Shown: positions 19,775 through 30,480, counted from the first letter of the stretch. The stretch is DNA of 64,000 bases from Mayamaea pseudoterrestris (GCA_027923505.1 BROI01000024.1:1-64000); one strand, 5' to 3'. Numbers and translations are program-made. Notes: generated from the sequence alone by a model not told the origin.

Positions 19775-21655
19775 ATGCCGCCGAAGATGAGCAAAATTGT
19801 ACTGGTCGCCGCGAGTTTCTTGCTGGTGCCAGCCGATGGCTTTCAGCAACCCACCTTTGGCGTTAGCCGTCAATCATTTTCAGCCCTTTCCGTTGCAACG
19901 GCGTTGGACACTGATGTTTCCACCAAGCCAGCGGCTACCACGTTTCTACCTGCGGAGACACTTGAGCGAGCGCAAAAGGGCTCACCGATCGAAAAGATCA
20001 AGCTCGAAAAGGACGTCACATCGGCTTGGGTCGATGTTTATGAGTTTGCACGAAAAATTCGCGAGGGAGAAATGACATGGGAAGAAGTGGAAAAAGCTGG
20101 TAAGCTCAAGTTTTGCCATTTCTATAACTTTTCGATGCTTTGCGGCTCTAACTTTCTCGTCTATTTTTGCTTCGTCTCAGACCTCGACAATCGTTTAAAG
20201 TGGGTTGGCATGTTACATCGCGCCAAGCGCACGCCGGGACAGTTCATGATGCGCCTCAAGGTTCCTAATGGCATCTGCAATGCGGATCAATTTCGCTTCT
20301 ACGCTGACTCGATTGAAAAATATGGTCCAGCGAATGGTGTTCTTGACATTACAACTCGACAAAATATTCAGTTGCGAGGCGTCAAAATTGAGGACGCCGA
20401 TGCAATTATTGACGGTCTACACGCTAGAAACCAAACATCATTCCAATCTGCTTTGGACAACGTTCGTAACATGGTCGGCAGCCCACTGGCAGGTATTGAT
20501 GAATTTGAACTGGTCGATACCCGCCCGTTGTGCAATGCCATCAACGACCTTGTTTCACTCGATCCCGTCACTGGCACGCGAGGCAATCCCAAGTTTGCCA
20601 ATCTACCAAGAAAGATAAATTTTGCCATAAGCGGAAGTCGTGACGATTATGCTCATACGCACATCAATGATGTTGGCTTGGTCCCAGTTAAGCATGCCGA
20701 GACTGGCGAAATGGGTTTTAACGTGATGCTAGGTGGTTTCATGAGCATTAAGCGAGTGGCCGAAGCGATCGACGGCAACATGTGGATTCCAGCAGACGTT
20801 CAGTCCGTTGTGGCCTTTTGCGAGGCCATTCTCAGCGTGTTTCGAGACGAAGGGGAGCGCAAGAACCGCCAAGCTGCACGCATTATGTACCTCGTCGAGA
20901 AGTTTGGAGTAGACGGCTTTAAAAAAATCATAAGCAAGGAAGTTGAAAGCTACAAGCGCGGTGTCATTGTTCAAGATGCACAGCCACTACCAACTGATAA
21001 ATTTGAACGGCGTGAATTGCTTGGCGTTCACAAGCAGCCGCAAGATGGAAAAGTCCGCGTGGGTATTCATGTTCCTGTTGGTCGCTTGAGTGCTACGGAA
21101 TGCCGAGAAATTGCCGATATCGCCGACAAATATTCTGGTGGAGAGATTCGGATAACGGTCGAGCAGAACATTATTCTTCCAAATGTAGATGAGAGCCAAG
21201 TCGATCAACTAATTGCGGAGCCAGTGCTGACGAGCGCGCGACTCCAGGTAAACGCCGGCATGATCGAGGGCAACGTCGTCAGTTGCACGGGCGCTGAGTT
21301 CTGTGGCTTGGGATTAATTGAAACAAAGAGCAACGCCGAGTCGTATTCGAAGAAGCTTGAAAAGCTGGTCAAAGTTGATCGTCCGATTCGTATTCACTGG
21401 ACGGGCTGCCCAAATTCTTGCGGCCAGGTCCAGGTTGGTGACATTGGCATCATGGGTGCACCCGCCCGTAAGGAAATTAACGGAAAGTCAGTGGCTGTTC
21501 CAGGGTGCAAAATTTTTGTTGGCGGTCGTATCGGTGAAGATGCGCATTTGGCAATGGAACCTGTTCGTACAGGTATTCCACTGGACGAGGAAGATTTGCT
21601 TCCTGTCTTGGTTGAGATTTTGAAGGCGGAATACGGCGCTGTCGATAGACAGTAG
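19775..21655 (+). CDS. ferredoxin-nitrite reductase, plastid
   Basis: Reduces nitrite to ammonium with ferredoxin in the plastid, the second step of nitrate assimilation. Exons are 19775-20099 and 20181-21655, giving 599 aa. The 81-bp intron (GTAAGC...CTCAG) is a multiple of three without an in-frame stop, so an unspliced frame also reads through. Splicing joins EKA to DLDNRLKWVG, which matches the family. The C-terminal half has the siroheme/4Fe-4S cysteines in CTGAEFCGLGLIETK and GCPNSCGQ, which identify the sulfite/nitrite reductase superfamily. The N-terminus is a hydrophobic signal peptide with cleavage near PADG|FQQP, Phe at +1, consistent with plastid targeting. The start at 19775 or the ATG at 19787 are equally possible. 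Confidence 0.93.
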   Translation: MPPKMSKIVLVAASFLLVPADGFQQPTFGVSRQSFSALSVATALDTDVSTKPAATTFLPAETLERAQKGSPIEKIKLEKDVTSAWVDVYEFARKIREGEMTWEEVEKAGKLKFCHFYNFSMLCGSNFLVYFCFVSDLDNRLKWVGMLHRAKRTPGQFMMRLKVPNGICNADQFRFYADSIEKYGPANGVLDITTRQNIQLRGVKIEDADAIIDGLHARNQTSFQSALDNVRNMVGSPLAGIDEFELVDTRPLCNAINDLVSLDPVTGTRGNPKFANLPRKINFAISGSRDDYAHTHINDVGLVPVKHAETGEMGFNVMLGGFMSIKRVAEAIDGNMWIPADVQSVVAFCEAILSVFRDEGERKNRQAARIMYLVEKFGVDGFKKIISKEVESYKRGVIVQDAQPLPTDKFERRELLGVHKQPQDGKVRVGIHVPVGRLSATECREIADIADKYSGGEIRITVEQNIILPNVDESQVDQLIAEPVLTSARLQVNAGMIEGNVVSCTGAEFCGLGLIETKSNAESYSKKLEKLVKVDRPIRIHWTGCPNSCGQVQVGDIGIMGAPARKEINGKSVAVPGCKIFVGGRIGEDAHLAMEPVRTGIPLDEEDLLPVLVEILKAEYGAVDRQ

Positions 21656-21903
21656 CCTTGCACTTCGCTCTTTTTGTTTGCACAGCTTTTTTGCATACTA
21701 GATTTACTTTATATTTTTGACAGTATTCTATTAGTCCGGCAGCTGGGAAGATTGATCAGTGCACCGCTTAAGCATTACAGTAACTGTACCTGTTGCTTAC
21801 TGTTGATTCGAAATCTATGAGATTTGCGGACGACGAAAGCCGTGATGATACAGTATTCATAGTGCACGGAAACTTTATCTTATACCTTCCGCACACTAAC
21901 GTG

Positions 21904-23688
21904 CTATCTCATTAGGGCAACCTCTAGCTGCTTGGTAACACTGGTCAATTTTTCGCGAGGTTGCAGCTCGCTCCGAAGTGAGTGGCGCTCGGCGTCGAAA
22001 ATGCGACCCACACCCTCCCAATCGACCACCGTAACATTTCGCTTTCGAAGACTCTCATCTAGATCATCATCATCCTCGTTCGAAAGTGGAGGCTTTTGTC
22101 CGTCTTTCAAAACGTGTAAAATCGTAGAAACCGTGTCCTTGGCATCGACAATGTTTGTTCCTATAATACCTGATGGGCCTCGCTTCAACCATCCAGAAGC
22201 GTACAAGCCACCCATGTTTTCGTTGGGAGGGTCAATGAGACCGTGCTCGTTGACCATGATTCCTCGTCGTTCATCGAACCATTCGTCCGTTCCAGGCAGA
22301 GCCACTCCTTTGTAGCCGATGCTGACAAGTGCCAAGGACGCTGATAAAGTTTCTAGCTCCCCTGTTCCGATGGCAACCTGTTTTCCTGGCTCGCCTTGCA
22401 AGATTGTTCGTTCACAGACAATGCTGCCCAGCTCAGAAGCATCTAACTCATTACCAACAAACTCCTTTGGACTGAGTAGAAAGCGTAAATCTACTAGCTT
22501 GGACGGCCAGGACGTTGGTTCTAGAAAAGTAAGGAAACACCTGAATGAGAAAAGACCATAAGCCCAGGAGTGTCACGAAAATAGCAACACTCACCTTTCT
22601 TAGCGGCATCTCGAAGCAGCTTGTCTATTCTCTTTCTTGGTCGACCCGCCGGAGATTCTAGCTCCTTCATGGAAGCGTCGGTCGCTCCCAAATCCAATTC
22701 TGACTGACGCACCTTAAGAAACGCATCATGTCCTTCCTCGTCCAGCTTCACCAACTCGCGTAGCTCCTTGATTGTGAAGGCACCCTGTACATGCCCTCGT
22801 CGTCCAACAATAGATACATGCTTTGCGCCATTTCCAATGACTGGCAGAGCATGTGATGCAATATCCGTTTCAAACAATCCAGACGCGCCCTTGGCCAGAA
22901 TGCGCGCGCAGTCGAGAGCAACATTCCCCTGTCCAACAACAACCACCGAGGCCTGTCGTATCCCCTTTTCGTCTTGCTCGGTTCCAAGCGCTCTTTCAAC
23001 TTGCTCTCCAATGTGTACAAAGTCGGGATGGCCTGAAGAAGTGAGGAATTTATTTCCAGTAAGCTTTTTTAACGCTTGCACAGCTGAGAGAGTCAAAGGT
23101 AGCCGTGCCTCACATACCATTATACCAAGCCACAAACTGCCTCGCACTCAGAACTCCAGCCAAGTCGTCCTCTCCTTTTATTCCAAGTTTTTGATCCGAT
23201 TCACATCCATATGCCAAGACGACAGCGTCATGTTTCGCCCGCAATTCCTTGACCGAAACATCCACTCCAACATGAACGTTTCCATAGTATTGTATGATTC
23301 CATGCTCATCTCGAAACATTCGTATAAAGTCATTCTCTACATTCTTTACTTCGGGATGATCGGGTGCGACGCCAAATCGCACTAATCCAAAGGGTGTCGG
23401 CAGTCGCTCGAGCACGCGAATGGAAACGTCATGCTTGTTGACTCCGTGCTTTTCCAAGCTTGAAAGCAAGTACTTGGCCGTATAACATCCAGATGGGCCA
23501 CTGCCGACAATGGCAATCTTGTAGGATAGTGATCGATGCTGCAGTAGTTGCTGCTGCGCTGTAATTGATGTCGCCAAATAAGAGGAAGCTGGACCAGAAG
23601 CAGCGACGAGGTGAAACTGTGCCTGCCAATGAGTTGGAGAGGTAATTCTACCGAATCTGCCAGCCTGAAAACGGCAAGAGGCTAGCAT
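21904..23688 (-). CDS. mitochondrial NADPH:adrenodoxin (ferredoxin) oxidoreductase
   Basis: Flavoprotein passing electrons from NADPH to mitochondrial ferredoxin, used for iron-sulfur cluster and heme-related synthesis. There are three exons: 23118-23688, 22595-23032 and 21904-22520, giving 541 aa. Both introns have GT-AG ends and keep the frame (NG|HPD and KK|EPTSWPS). The first about 45 residues are Arg-rich and helix-prone, like a mitochondrial presequence. The FAD-binding motif IVGSGPSGCYTAKYL comes next, then LPTPFGLVRFGVAPDHPEVKN and VVVGQGNVALDCARIL for NADPH. SGWLKRGPSGIIGTN near the C-terminus is a strong family signature. It is divergent from the ZW10 gene with a 258-bp spacer. Confidence 0.94.
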
Positions 23689-23946
23689 ACTTTTCTCTTC
23701 TAACTATCCCTTCCGTTGGTTCCAAAAAAACAATTGATAACATGCCAAGCAGCAAGCTTTTGAATTATTTGTCGTCTCGTGTGTTCCTCGGAACTAACGT
23801 GTCGCACCGAGTAACAGAACTCTTGTCGTACCGGGACCGCCAGCATGGATGAAAACGATGAGGTCGGACAATGACAAAAATCAAACAGCAGCCACAAACT
23901 ATCGTTTCATCTCGACCTTGCCTCACTCACCATTGATTCATCAGCC

Positions 23947-26526
23947 ATGAACAACGTTTCAACTATTCAAGAAGAGACGACTGTCGAGTCTCGCTTGCTT
24001 GCTGTTCAGCGATCCGTCCGCCGCATGACGCTAGAGGCCTTTCAGCAATCTCGAGCCACCAACCTTTACATTGACGAGGATCCTACAACTCGGCCTGCTC
24101 CAAACGTTACTGATCCAAATCGGCCTGGACTGGAATTGGAGCTGTTTGGACAGGAAGCTTCAGTCATTGAGCAGCATGTGAGCAAAAAGTTGCAGCAAGT
24201 TGAATCGGAACTGGAGGACGTCATGGCCGACTTTAAGGATGTTGCAGCAACACCCGAGCCAGCCTTTCAGACACCCGAGCAGCTTGATCAAGAGGCGGCG
24301 CTACTCAAGACAAAAATTTCGTTTCTCAAGAGTTGTAGTCGAGCGAGAGCCAATTTGGATGAGTGCACGGCGACTGTTGTATCTGGCCCCGAGCTTGTAG
24401 CTGCATCACACCAACTCGTCGAGGCACTGCAAGCTCTAAAGGAGGCGCAAGACACGTTGCAATCGTATGAGAATGAAGAGGACCATGTCCATGACAGAGA
24501 ATTTTATGCTATGGAAGCAGTGAACGACGAGAACATTACCAACGTGCATAGCTCGGAGAAGCAGTATTTCGTTTCCGAAGCAAGCAAAATGCTCACGGCG
24601 TTGCAATCGACGGCCCGTCGGCAAAAGGTGCAATTACTTGGACGAGCCAAGACTCTCTGGCATGCCAGTGTAGAACTCACGCCCAACTCGCTGGCGGTGC
24701 GAGACTCCAAACCAGCGACGGAAAGTTCCGATTTGAGCGCTGCCTACGATACCTTTCTAGCATTTGGAGAAAATGAAGAGCGCGAAGTTGATACGATCTT
24801 GCGCGCATTCACAAGGTCGCTTCATGAAAGTGTCTTTGCGCCGCTCTTGACAAAGCATGAGAAGGGAGTCGCTGTTGGAGAGTGGACGTTTGACGAAATG
24901 GAGGAACGCAACCGCGCCAAAACAATCAGCGTTGTCACGACTTCTGCGGCGACCAAGGGACCAACGCGGCGCTTGGAGTGGACCTGTGACACGGAGGATG
25001 AACCTACGATAGAACTGTCGACCGAAGGTATGGACGCTGTCAAGGCTTGGAAAGAAACGTTTTCATTTATCGATCGGATTTTGACGTTTTTCGTCGAGCG
25101 CATTTTGCTACATCGACAAGATTTGTGCCAGTGGGCCGGTAAGCGGTTTTACGGAATACCAGAGCCATTGTTTCCAACGCTGAATTTAGTGGCCCTTGGT
25201 TTGGAGAGTAGGCGCCTGGGAGATGATAATGGTCTGCTTATGCAGCCGCTCGTTGACGCTCTCACGGAGTCGTGCGTTCCAAAGGCTGTCAAGGCCGCCG
25301 AGATTGCACAACTCGCCAGCATGTCAGCAGAGCTTGATAGCTTTGTGACACCGTTCTTGGATTCCATGCTAAATAATGGACTTCTTTTGAATCCGTCAGA
25401 GTCGCGGCTCGCAAAAATGATCCAATCGTTTGACCAACGATACATCGACAAGAGGCGATGCGTTCTTCTTGGCACTGCTCGCGATTTACTTATAAAAAAT
25501 GATTACCACAATGTTGTCATGGTTGGCGTTGAAATAATCGAAAGTGAAGAGAAATGGAATAGAGATGGAATGGCGGTGTTTAAGCTTCACAGGTCGGGCG
25601 TTTCAGATACGGCTTCAAAGTTAATGCAGCTTTGTCGGGATACCATGGATGAATCCGTTGAGCAACAAGTAATGCCAAAGGACTCTGCCCTTGCGACACT
25701 CCCAGGCGCTCTTTATCGTACTGCTCGAGAGCTTCTTGATTTGTTTCGCGCCATCATACCTTCGACGCATGGATACGAGATTAAGAATGTGCCACGCACT
25801 GCCGCTGTCTTTCACAATGACTGTGTCTTTCTAGCGCATCATTGCTTGACATTAGGTCTCGAGTATCAGGACAAGTATCCTGCGGTTTCGTCGGATGACG
25901 CGAAAGGCAAGCTGCTCCGGCAGAGTTGCATGTTTATCGACATGGTACCGCTCTTTCGCGACTTGGCGGAATGTTCATTAGGCGACATGTTGGACCTGCA
26001 GGCCAGCCAACTTGCTGAGCTAGTCGGCCAACGCATTCCTATCTTGGGCGACTCGCTTCGATCAAACGACATAGTTACCGAGTGGTCTGAGGCGGAGACG
26101 GCACTCACCGCCGGCGTCTACCATTTGCGTCACTTGAAGCAGTCCTGGCAGCCCGTTTTGTCGACGACTATTCTTATCTGCTCCATGTGGTACTTGTGTG
26201 ACGTGGTCTTTACGTTATTCCTTGATCAAGTGCTTGCCGCAAAAGACATAAGCACGAGTGCCTGTCAGTTTGTGAGCGCTCTTTTGCAGAGGGCAGGCGA
26301 CGAAATTGTCGGGCTGGTTGATGGCAAGACGAAGGAGTCGAGGGTTTGGGATCGCTTTACGGCCGTGCGGAAGTTCATGGACATGAATCTCAATGATATT
26401 CAGCTCGGCTTGACGGATGGTGTGTTTCAAAGCATAACCGGCCAAGAGCTGACTCGCCTTATTTTGGCTACCTTTGGCGATAGTCCTAAGCGACGAGAGA
26501 TTACGAATATGTTGTTGTCCCATTAA
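23947..26526 (+). CDS. ZW10 homologue (kinetochore / ER-Golgi tether)
   Basis: Single-exon protein of 859 aa. The central-to-C-terminal part contains ELLDLFRAIIPSTHGYEI, VPRTAAVFHNDCVFLAHH and CLTLGLEYQDKY, which match the conserved core of ZW10. In other eukaryotes ZW10 works in the RZZ complex at kinetochores and in the NRZ/Dsl1 complex that tethers Golgi-derived vesicles to the ER. The N-terminal third is rich in Glu, Gln and Lys and predicted coiled coil (about residues 75-190), as usual for the family. Length is a little above the 750-780 aa common in animals. Which of the two roles it serves here cannot be read from the sequence. Confidence 0.85.
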   Translation: MNNVSTIQEETTVESRLLAVQRSVRRMTLEAFQQSRATNLYIDEDPTTRPAPNVTDPNRPGLELELFGQEASVIEQHVSKKLQQVESELEDVMADFKDVAATPEPAFQTPEQLDQEAALLKTKISFLKSCSRARANLDECTATVVSGPELVAASHQLVEALQALKEAQDTLQSYENEEDHVHDREFYAMEAVNDENITNVHSSEKQYFVSEASKMLTALQSTARRQKVQLLGRAKTLWHASVELTPNSLAVRDSKPATESSDLSAAYDTFLAFGENEEREVDTILRAFTRSLHESVFAPLLTKHEKGVAVGEWTFDEMEERNRAKTISVVTTSAATKGPTRRLEWTCDTEDEPTIELSTEGMDAVKAWKETFSFIDRILTFFVERILLHRQDLCQWAGKRFYGIPEPLFPTLNLVALGLESRRLGDDNGLLMQPLVDALTESCVPKAVKAAEIAQLASMSAELDSFVTPFLDSMLNNGLLLNPSESRLAKMIQSFDQRYIDKRRCVLLGTARDLLIKNDYHNVVMVGVEIIESEEKWNRDGMAVFKLHRSGVSDTASKLMQLCRDTMDESVEQQVMPKDSALATLPGALYRTARELLDLFRAIIPSTHGYEIKNVPRTAAVFHNDCVFLAHHCLTLGLEYQDKYPAVSSDDAKGKLLRQSCMFIDMVPLFRDLAECSLGDMLDLQASQLAELVGQRIPILGDSLRSNDIVTEWSEAETALTAGVYHLRHLKQSWQPVLSTTILICSMWYLCDVVFTLFLDQVLAAKDISTSACQFVSALLQRAGDEIVGLVDGKTKESRVWDRFTAVRKFMDMNLNDIQLGLTDGVFQSITGQELTRLILATFGDSPKRREITNMLLSH

Positions 26527-27257
26527 TTAGTCAGTGACGATGGACGCTACTTTTAACATGGCATTCTACATTATTAGTTTAATACTCGAAATGATTGCAT
26601 AGCTATTTTCGTATCATAGTGGATCGCAATTACTCGATAGGCGCCAAAAAGCTAATAAAAGAAGATGGCATCAGAATTATCAGGCCTCTGCGCTGCTGCT
26701 GAATGTCTTTATGTTATGATTACTCATAATACAGGACAGGACAGGACAGTACACAGTACTCATCAGCCTACCGGTAGGCACCGGAGAAATAGCTATTGTA
26801 CCCACACGAGTCTCAGTCGTAACGAATCGCTTGCGGCTTCCTCCGAACGATTCGTTCGTGAAATTTAGCGTCACCTGTCCACCTATGAGTAGACACTTCG
26901 GAGATATTTAACGGCAATTACCCGTTGTATTAGCAGCTGCTTCTGCAAGCAACCTTCCATATGTCCAAGTTGAGTCGGCGTTGCCCCAGCTGCTCGTTTC
27001 ACTTATGCCCATGGCTGTAGTTCACCATGTGCGCCAAATTCGGGCAGCACTCCGCGAGTTGGTTGCTCCGCAAGATTAGGTTTAGCTATGTTGCTGAGCA
27101 TGATGACCTAACCATTTGCAAACAAGCTGCGCGCGATTCAGTAACATTATAGAATAGTCTTGTAATGTGATTTATTGTGTCTATGGTACATTAGTGTGCG
27201 AGAATAGCTTGAAGCCCCGCAAAGAGGCCTCCAACTGGTGTCCTTAAGTTGGACAGG
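26527..27257. other. intergenic spacer with short repeats
   Basis: 731 bp without a supported gene. It holds an ACAGG/GGACA microsatellite (about 26733-26750) and a perfect 12-bp palindrome CCTACCGGTAGG at 26767-26778. Short ATG frames here have no family features. Confidence 0.6.
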
Positions 27258-27932
27258 TTAGACGAAAAGCTTCGACCAGCCCGTTTGAGCATGTTGCTCA
27301 ATGGGTCGCTCGTAGACGACGACTTCGACACCTTGTTTAAAGCTAACAGATGATGAAGCATCGCTTCGTGCTAGTAGAGCCTTGCTGCCGCAAAAGGAGT
27401 ACCTTCCTCGTCGAAGGCATGACCTTGGTTTGCAGCAAATGGCGGACGACGATTGCGACTTGCGAAACAACTTGTCGCCGCTCTCGAGCCTGGCACAGGC
27501 GAGATGTGGTTCAGAACGACTGTAGGAGTATCCACCCGATGATCCAAAGATCTTTCTTCGATTGCAAGTCTTGTCGTCTTCTGTGAATGACGATGAGCTG
27601 AGGCATTGCTCATACGTCTCGATTGCGGACAAGTCCTTCGATAGTCGTCGCTTGTGGCTTGCTCTGCTTGACGCTAGCGAGGGCGAAGACCTTGAACCGT
27701 TCTTGTCCCAGTAAGGTTGAAAGATTGAACGTGGCAAAGCATCAAAATCTTCAGCATGGCTTGAGAGAGTCGAAACACTCGATGCATCGTCATCGTCGGA
27801 GCCAGAGGTCGTGACAAGATCTAGTGGAGGCAAGCAAAAGCAATTACCTTCATCAATCATGGAGAGGGATGCAAACGTCTTGTCTAAATCATCATGTTGA
27901 TCAATCTGAAAAGTTTGAACCTGTTGCCTCAT
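27258..27932 (-). CDS. hypothetical protein with basic Cys/Ser-rich C-terminus
   Basis: 224 aa from the ATG at 27932; function not recognised. The N-terminal half is acidic and Ser-rich (low complexity, DDDDASSVSTLSS). The C-terminal 75 residues are Arg/Ser/Cys-rich and end in VSFKQGVEVVVYERPIEQ...GWSKLFV. The block V-x-F-x(3)-V-x-V-x(2)-Y-E followed by GWSK-[LYW]-F looks like a short conserved terminal motif rather than random sequence, and I suspect it recurs in related algae. No signal peptide or membrane segment is seen. It could be a regulatory or scaffold protein; no function is claimed. Confidence 0.6.
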   Translation of the reverse strand: MRQQVQTFQIDQHDDLDKTFASLSMIDEGNCFCLPPLDLVTTSGSDDDDASSVSTLSSHAEDFDALPRSIFQPYWDKNGSRSSPSLASSRASHKRRLSKDLSAIETYEQCLSSSSFTEDDKTCNRRKIFGSSGGYSYSRSEPHLACARLESGDKLFRKSQSSSAICCKPRSCLRRGRYSFCGSKALLARSDASSSVSFKQGVEVVVYERPIEQHAQTGWSKLFV

Positions 27933-27955
27933 GCTGTTAAGAGTACTTGGTTTTA

Positions 27956-28276
27956 TTATGGGGAATAGTAGCCTTGACGCGAGAGCTTCCGCAAGTTTAT
28001 GTGCGAATCCTTGTTGTCGTCGAGTGTAACACTATAACAGTATAACTCTTTGATTGTATCCGCAGAGTGGAGGAAGGTCAAACGTTGGTATACTTGGTCA
28101 CTAAACCGAAGCGCGAGAAGTTGTTGCACGCCGATCACAGAGTTGTGGTCGGTGATCTCCTTTCGGTTTGCAGTTCGATTTGTGGCGTCCTTGAGCTGGT
28201 TCAAAACTGCCGGCTGCAGAAGCCGGCTGGCTTGTTTTCTTGTAGCGTAAAGAGTAGGCTTGGGGCTGTATGACAT
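27956..28276 (-). CDS. possible small protein, 106 aa
   Basis: ATG-initiated frame of 106 codons ending 23 bp before the start of the downstream gene on the same strand. Composition is balanced and basic, with no domain, signal peptide or membrane segment recognised. AATAAA overlaps the stop codon and could be a polyadenylation signal. The tight spacing to the next gene could instead mean this is 5' sequence of that transcript. Support is weak. Confidence 0.35.
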   Translation of the reverse strand: MSYSPKPTLYATRKQASRLLQPAVLNQLKDATNRTANRKEITDHNSVIGVQQLLALRFSDQVYQRLTFLHSADTIKELYCYSVTLDDNKDSHINLRKLSRQGYYSP

Positions 28277-28771
28277 TCAAGTGTACAGATGGCACAGCTG
28301 CAACGAACAGGTTCCAGTCATAAGTTGCTTCGTCGGCAAGAATAGCCGAACCGAATACGTCATCGATGTCATCAGTCGTGTCTATCAATCGCTACTTATT
28401 GCCTGATAGACCTCGAAAGATTGACACCATTTCGAAGCTTGCGGAATCCTTTTCCTCGCTCTTTTAATGCACAAAGAGTATTGCCCTCAGTGACCTTTCA
28501 GGCGATCCAATGCCGCACCCATCCTCACTTCGCCGTTTGTTGCAAGAGGTGAGTGGACTTGTACATATATGATATGGCACAGGAAGAGTTTGCCGGACCG
28601 AAAAGCATTGATTCAAAGTTGACTGCCTAAAGGAGTTGCCTGCGCAAATGGTGAGACGCCACCGCTCAGCTAAGTATAATCGTTAATGTCAGTTATTTTG
28701 AAATTCGATAAACCTTCTCTACCGGTAGGCGTAAAATTTTAACAAATGCCATGCCACAGCCAGACACGTCT
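28277..28771. other. intergenic spacer, no gene seen
   Basis: 495 bp. An open minus-strand frame in its left part lacks an ATG. A 10-bp palindrome CTACCGGTAG lies at 28719-28728, similar to the one at 26767. Nothing else was recognised. Confidence 0.55.
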
Positions 28772-30067
28772 CTACTGCTGCAATCGCTGAACCGCCTCGT
28801 CTTGTTCGTGATCGTTCAAGTGCTTCCACGCCCCAGCCATCGTCTCTGCACCCCAAGCTATTCCATCCCAAGCCATGCTTGCTGTCTCGACTGGATGAAC
28901 AATCCGATTTAAAGCAAAATCTTTAACATGTTTCGCCATTTTACCAACGCCCCCATGCCGATTGACTTGTCGAGTCGCGACGCGCAGCGTCTGTCGCACC
29001 ATGAGCTTGCTGCACAGAAACGAGAGGCGACTTGTCTGATATATTTGTGCCGCCGTTCTCTCAACGCCCAAAAGAACTGGACCATTTTGAAAATTACCGT
29101 ACACTTCTTGCACAAAGTTGTCCAACAAAACGACTGGCGTCGCAACAGCAGCAGTGACAACGGCCCATGGCCAAAGAGTCAATCCCAGCGCAACTGCCAG
29201 CAATGGCGTTTGCGTAGCAGCCTCTTTGCTCCACTCCAAAGTCGATGCCACCTTGGGACCAAGGGGCGGCCAAAGGACGCGCAGACGATCATTGCGAGCT
29301 GAGGCTTTTGCAGCATCCGGCGACGACCTTGGCGGCGGTGGTGATCTCGGGGAACTCGTCATTGCTTCATCCTCATTGTCGCTATCCAAAATATCAATGC
29401 GCGGACCCGATCTCGTCGTATTTTCTTCGCGCACAAAGTCATTATCTCCATTCCCGAGCAAACGATCCGGTGTCAATGTCGCATGAACCGACTGGAGCGA
29501 TGCGACAAAAATGCGAGCCACTGTCAATGCAACGTCGGCAATCTCTTCCGCTTCGTCGCGATCAATCGCCCGCAAGGTAACTTCCACATCGCGAAGCAAC
29601 GTGGCAGCCGCTTGAATCGCCCCCATGACTTGGTCTTCCGACAAGTTGGCGAGTTCATCGGATGAAGATTGTCTCGAAACAGTGTCATGTTCTGGAGCAT
29701 TGCTTCTTTGATCATCATCTGCATCCATAAGCAGCAAACTAGCCTGCGCGTCTTGAATGCAAGCCTGCGCCAAGGACCTTCGCTCCTCCTGCGACTGATG
29801 GTCAATTTGATCGGCTAGAGTACCAATTCCATCCGCCAAATCTTTGCATCCCCTGACAATGGCCGTTCCAAGCATGCCTTGATCGAAAATATCCGATAGT
29901 GAAGCGTCGGCTAGGTTCAACAATTTTCCAACTTGGTCAAGCGCCATCTGCGCAGCATTTTGCTGATTCTGTCGCGCCAGGGCAGCCTCCTCAATGTCAG
30001 AACGAGGCAAGTTCATATGCATGGGCGTCGGGCGGGAAGATGACGACATTGTCGACTTATTCCGCAT
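28772..30067 (-). CDS. hypothetical protein with one hydrophobic hairpin
   Basis: 431 aa, single exon, start ATG at 30067 (a second Met at codon 7). Function not recognised. Residues about 15-215 are helical and acidic with many Ala, Gln and Leu (DQVGKLLNLADASLSDIFDQG). A disordered Ser/Pro-rich linker with a DSDNEDE patch follows near residue 235. Residues about 290-320 (LLAVALGLTLWPWAVVTAAV...) form a strongly hydrophobic segment, long enough for one or two membrane passes. The C-terminus is amphipathic. No signal peptide is seen. It is divergent from the gene at 30481. Confidence 0.7.
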   Translation of the reverse strand: MRNKSTMSSSSRPTPMHMNLPRSDIEEAALARQNQQNAAQMALDQVGKLLNLADASLSDIFDQGMLGTAIVRGCKDLADGIGTLADQIDHQSQEERRSLAQACIQDAQASLLLMDADDDQRSNAPEHDTVSRQSSSDELANLSEDQVMGAIQAAATLLRDVEVTLRAIDRDEAEEIADVALTVARIFVASLQSVHATLTPDRLLGNGDNDFVREENTTRSGPRIDILDSDNEDEAMTSSPRSPPPPRSSPDAAKASARNDRLRVLWPPLGPKVASTLEWSKEAATQTPLLAVALGLTLWPWAVVTAAVATPVVLLDNFVQEVYGNFQNGPVLLGVERTAAQIYQTSRLSFLCSKLMVRQTLRVATRQVNRHGGVGKMAKHVKDFALNRIVHPVETASMAWDGIAWGAETMAGAWKHLNDHEQDEAVQRLQQ

Positions 30068-30480
30068 GGCGCACGTTTCGCTCTCGGAACCAAAATCAAA
30101 ACGTGTTACGTCGAGTAACTAACTAGAAAGGGGAATGGATGCTACAAGTTTGGTTCGAGTGCAGATCAAGATTCCTTCTGTAAATGCTGTGATGCAATGG
30201 AAAGGAAAGACACAAGAGGGTTGCCAAGTGCAGCAGCAGCGGAGGTAATGAACGAAGCAGGTCGTCGTCGTCGTCGTCGTTCATCGAAGAGCCGTTTCGT
30301 GTCGCATCGGTTAAAAATGGCGCGCCGTCGCGCCTCGACAGCATGCGCCATTTCCGACCAAATTATAGCGTCGCCTCGCATTTGGACTTGTCGTAAGTTA
30401 ATTCTCACTGTTAGATATCAAGTTTGCGTCTGTACAGAAAGACAAACTTGTGGCCTTGGGAAGGAGATCTTGATCATAAA
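30068..30480. promoter_or_regulatory. bidirectional promoter spacer with GTC microsatellite
   Basis: 413 bp between two divergent genes. It contains a GTC trinucleotide run (about 30260-30280). In-frame sequence upstream of 30481 is open but only from a TTG, so it was not added to the downstream gene. Confidence 0.45.

Noticed and set aside
30424-30480. Extra N-terminus for the membrane protein at 30481
   Set aside because: Starts at TTG; no ATG.
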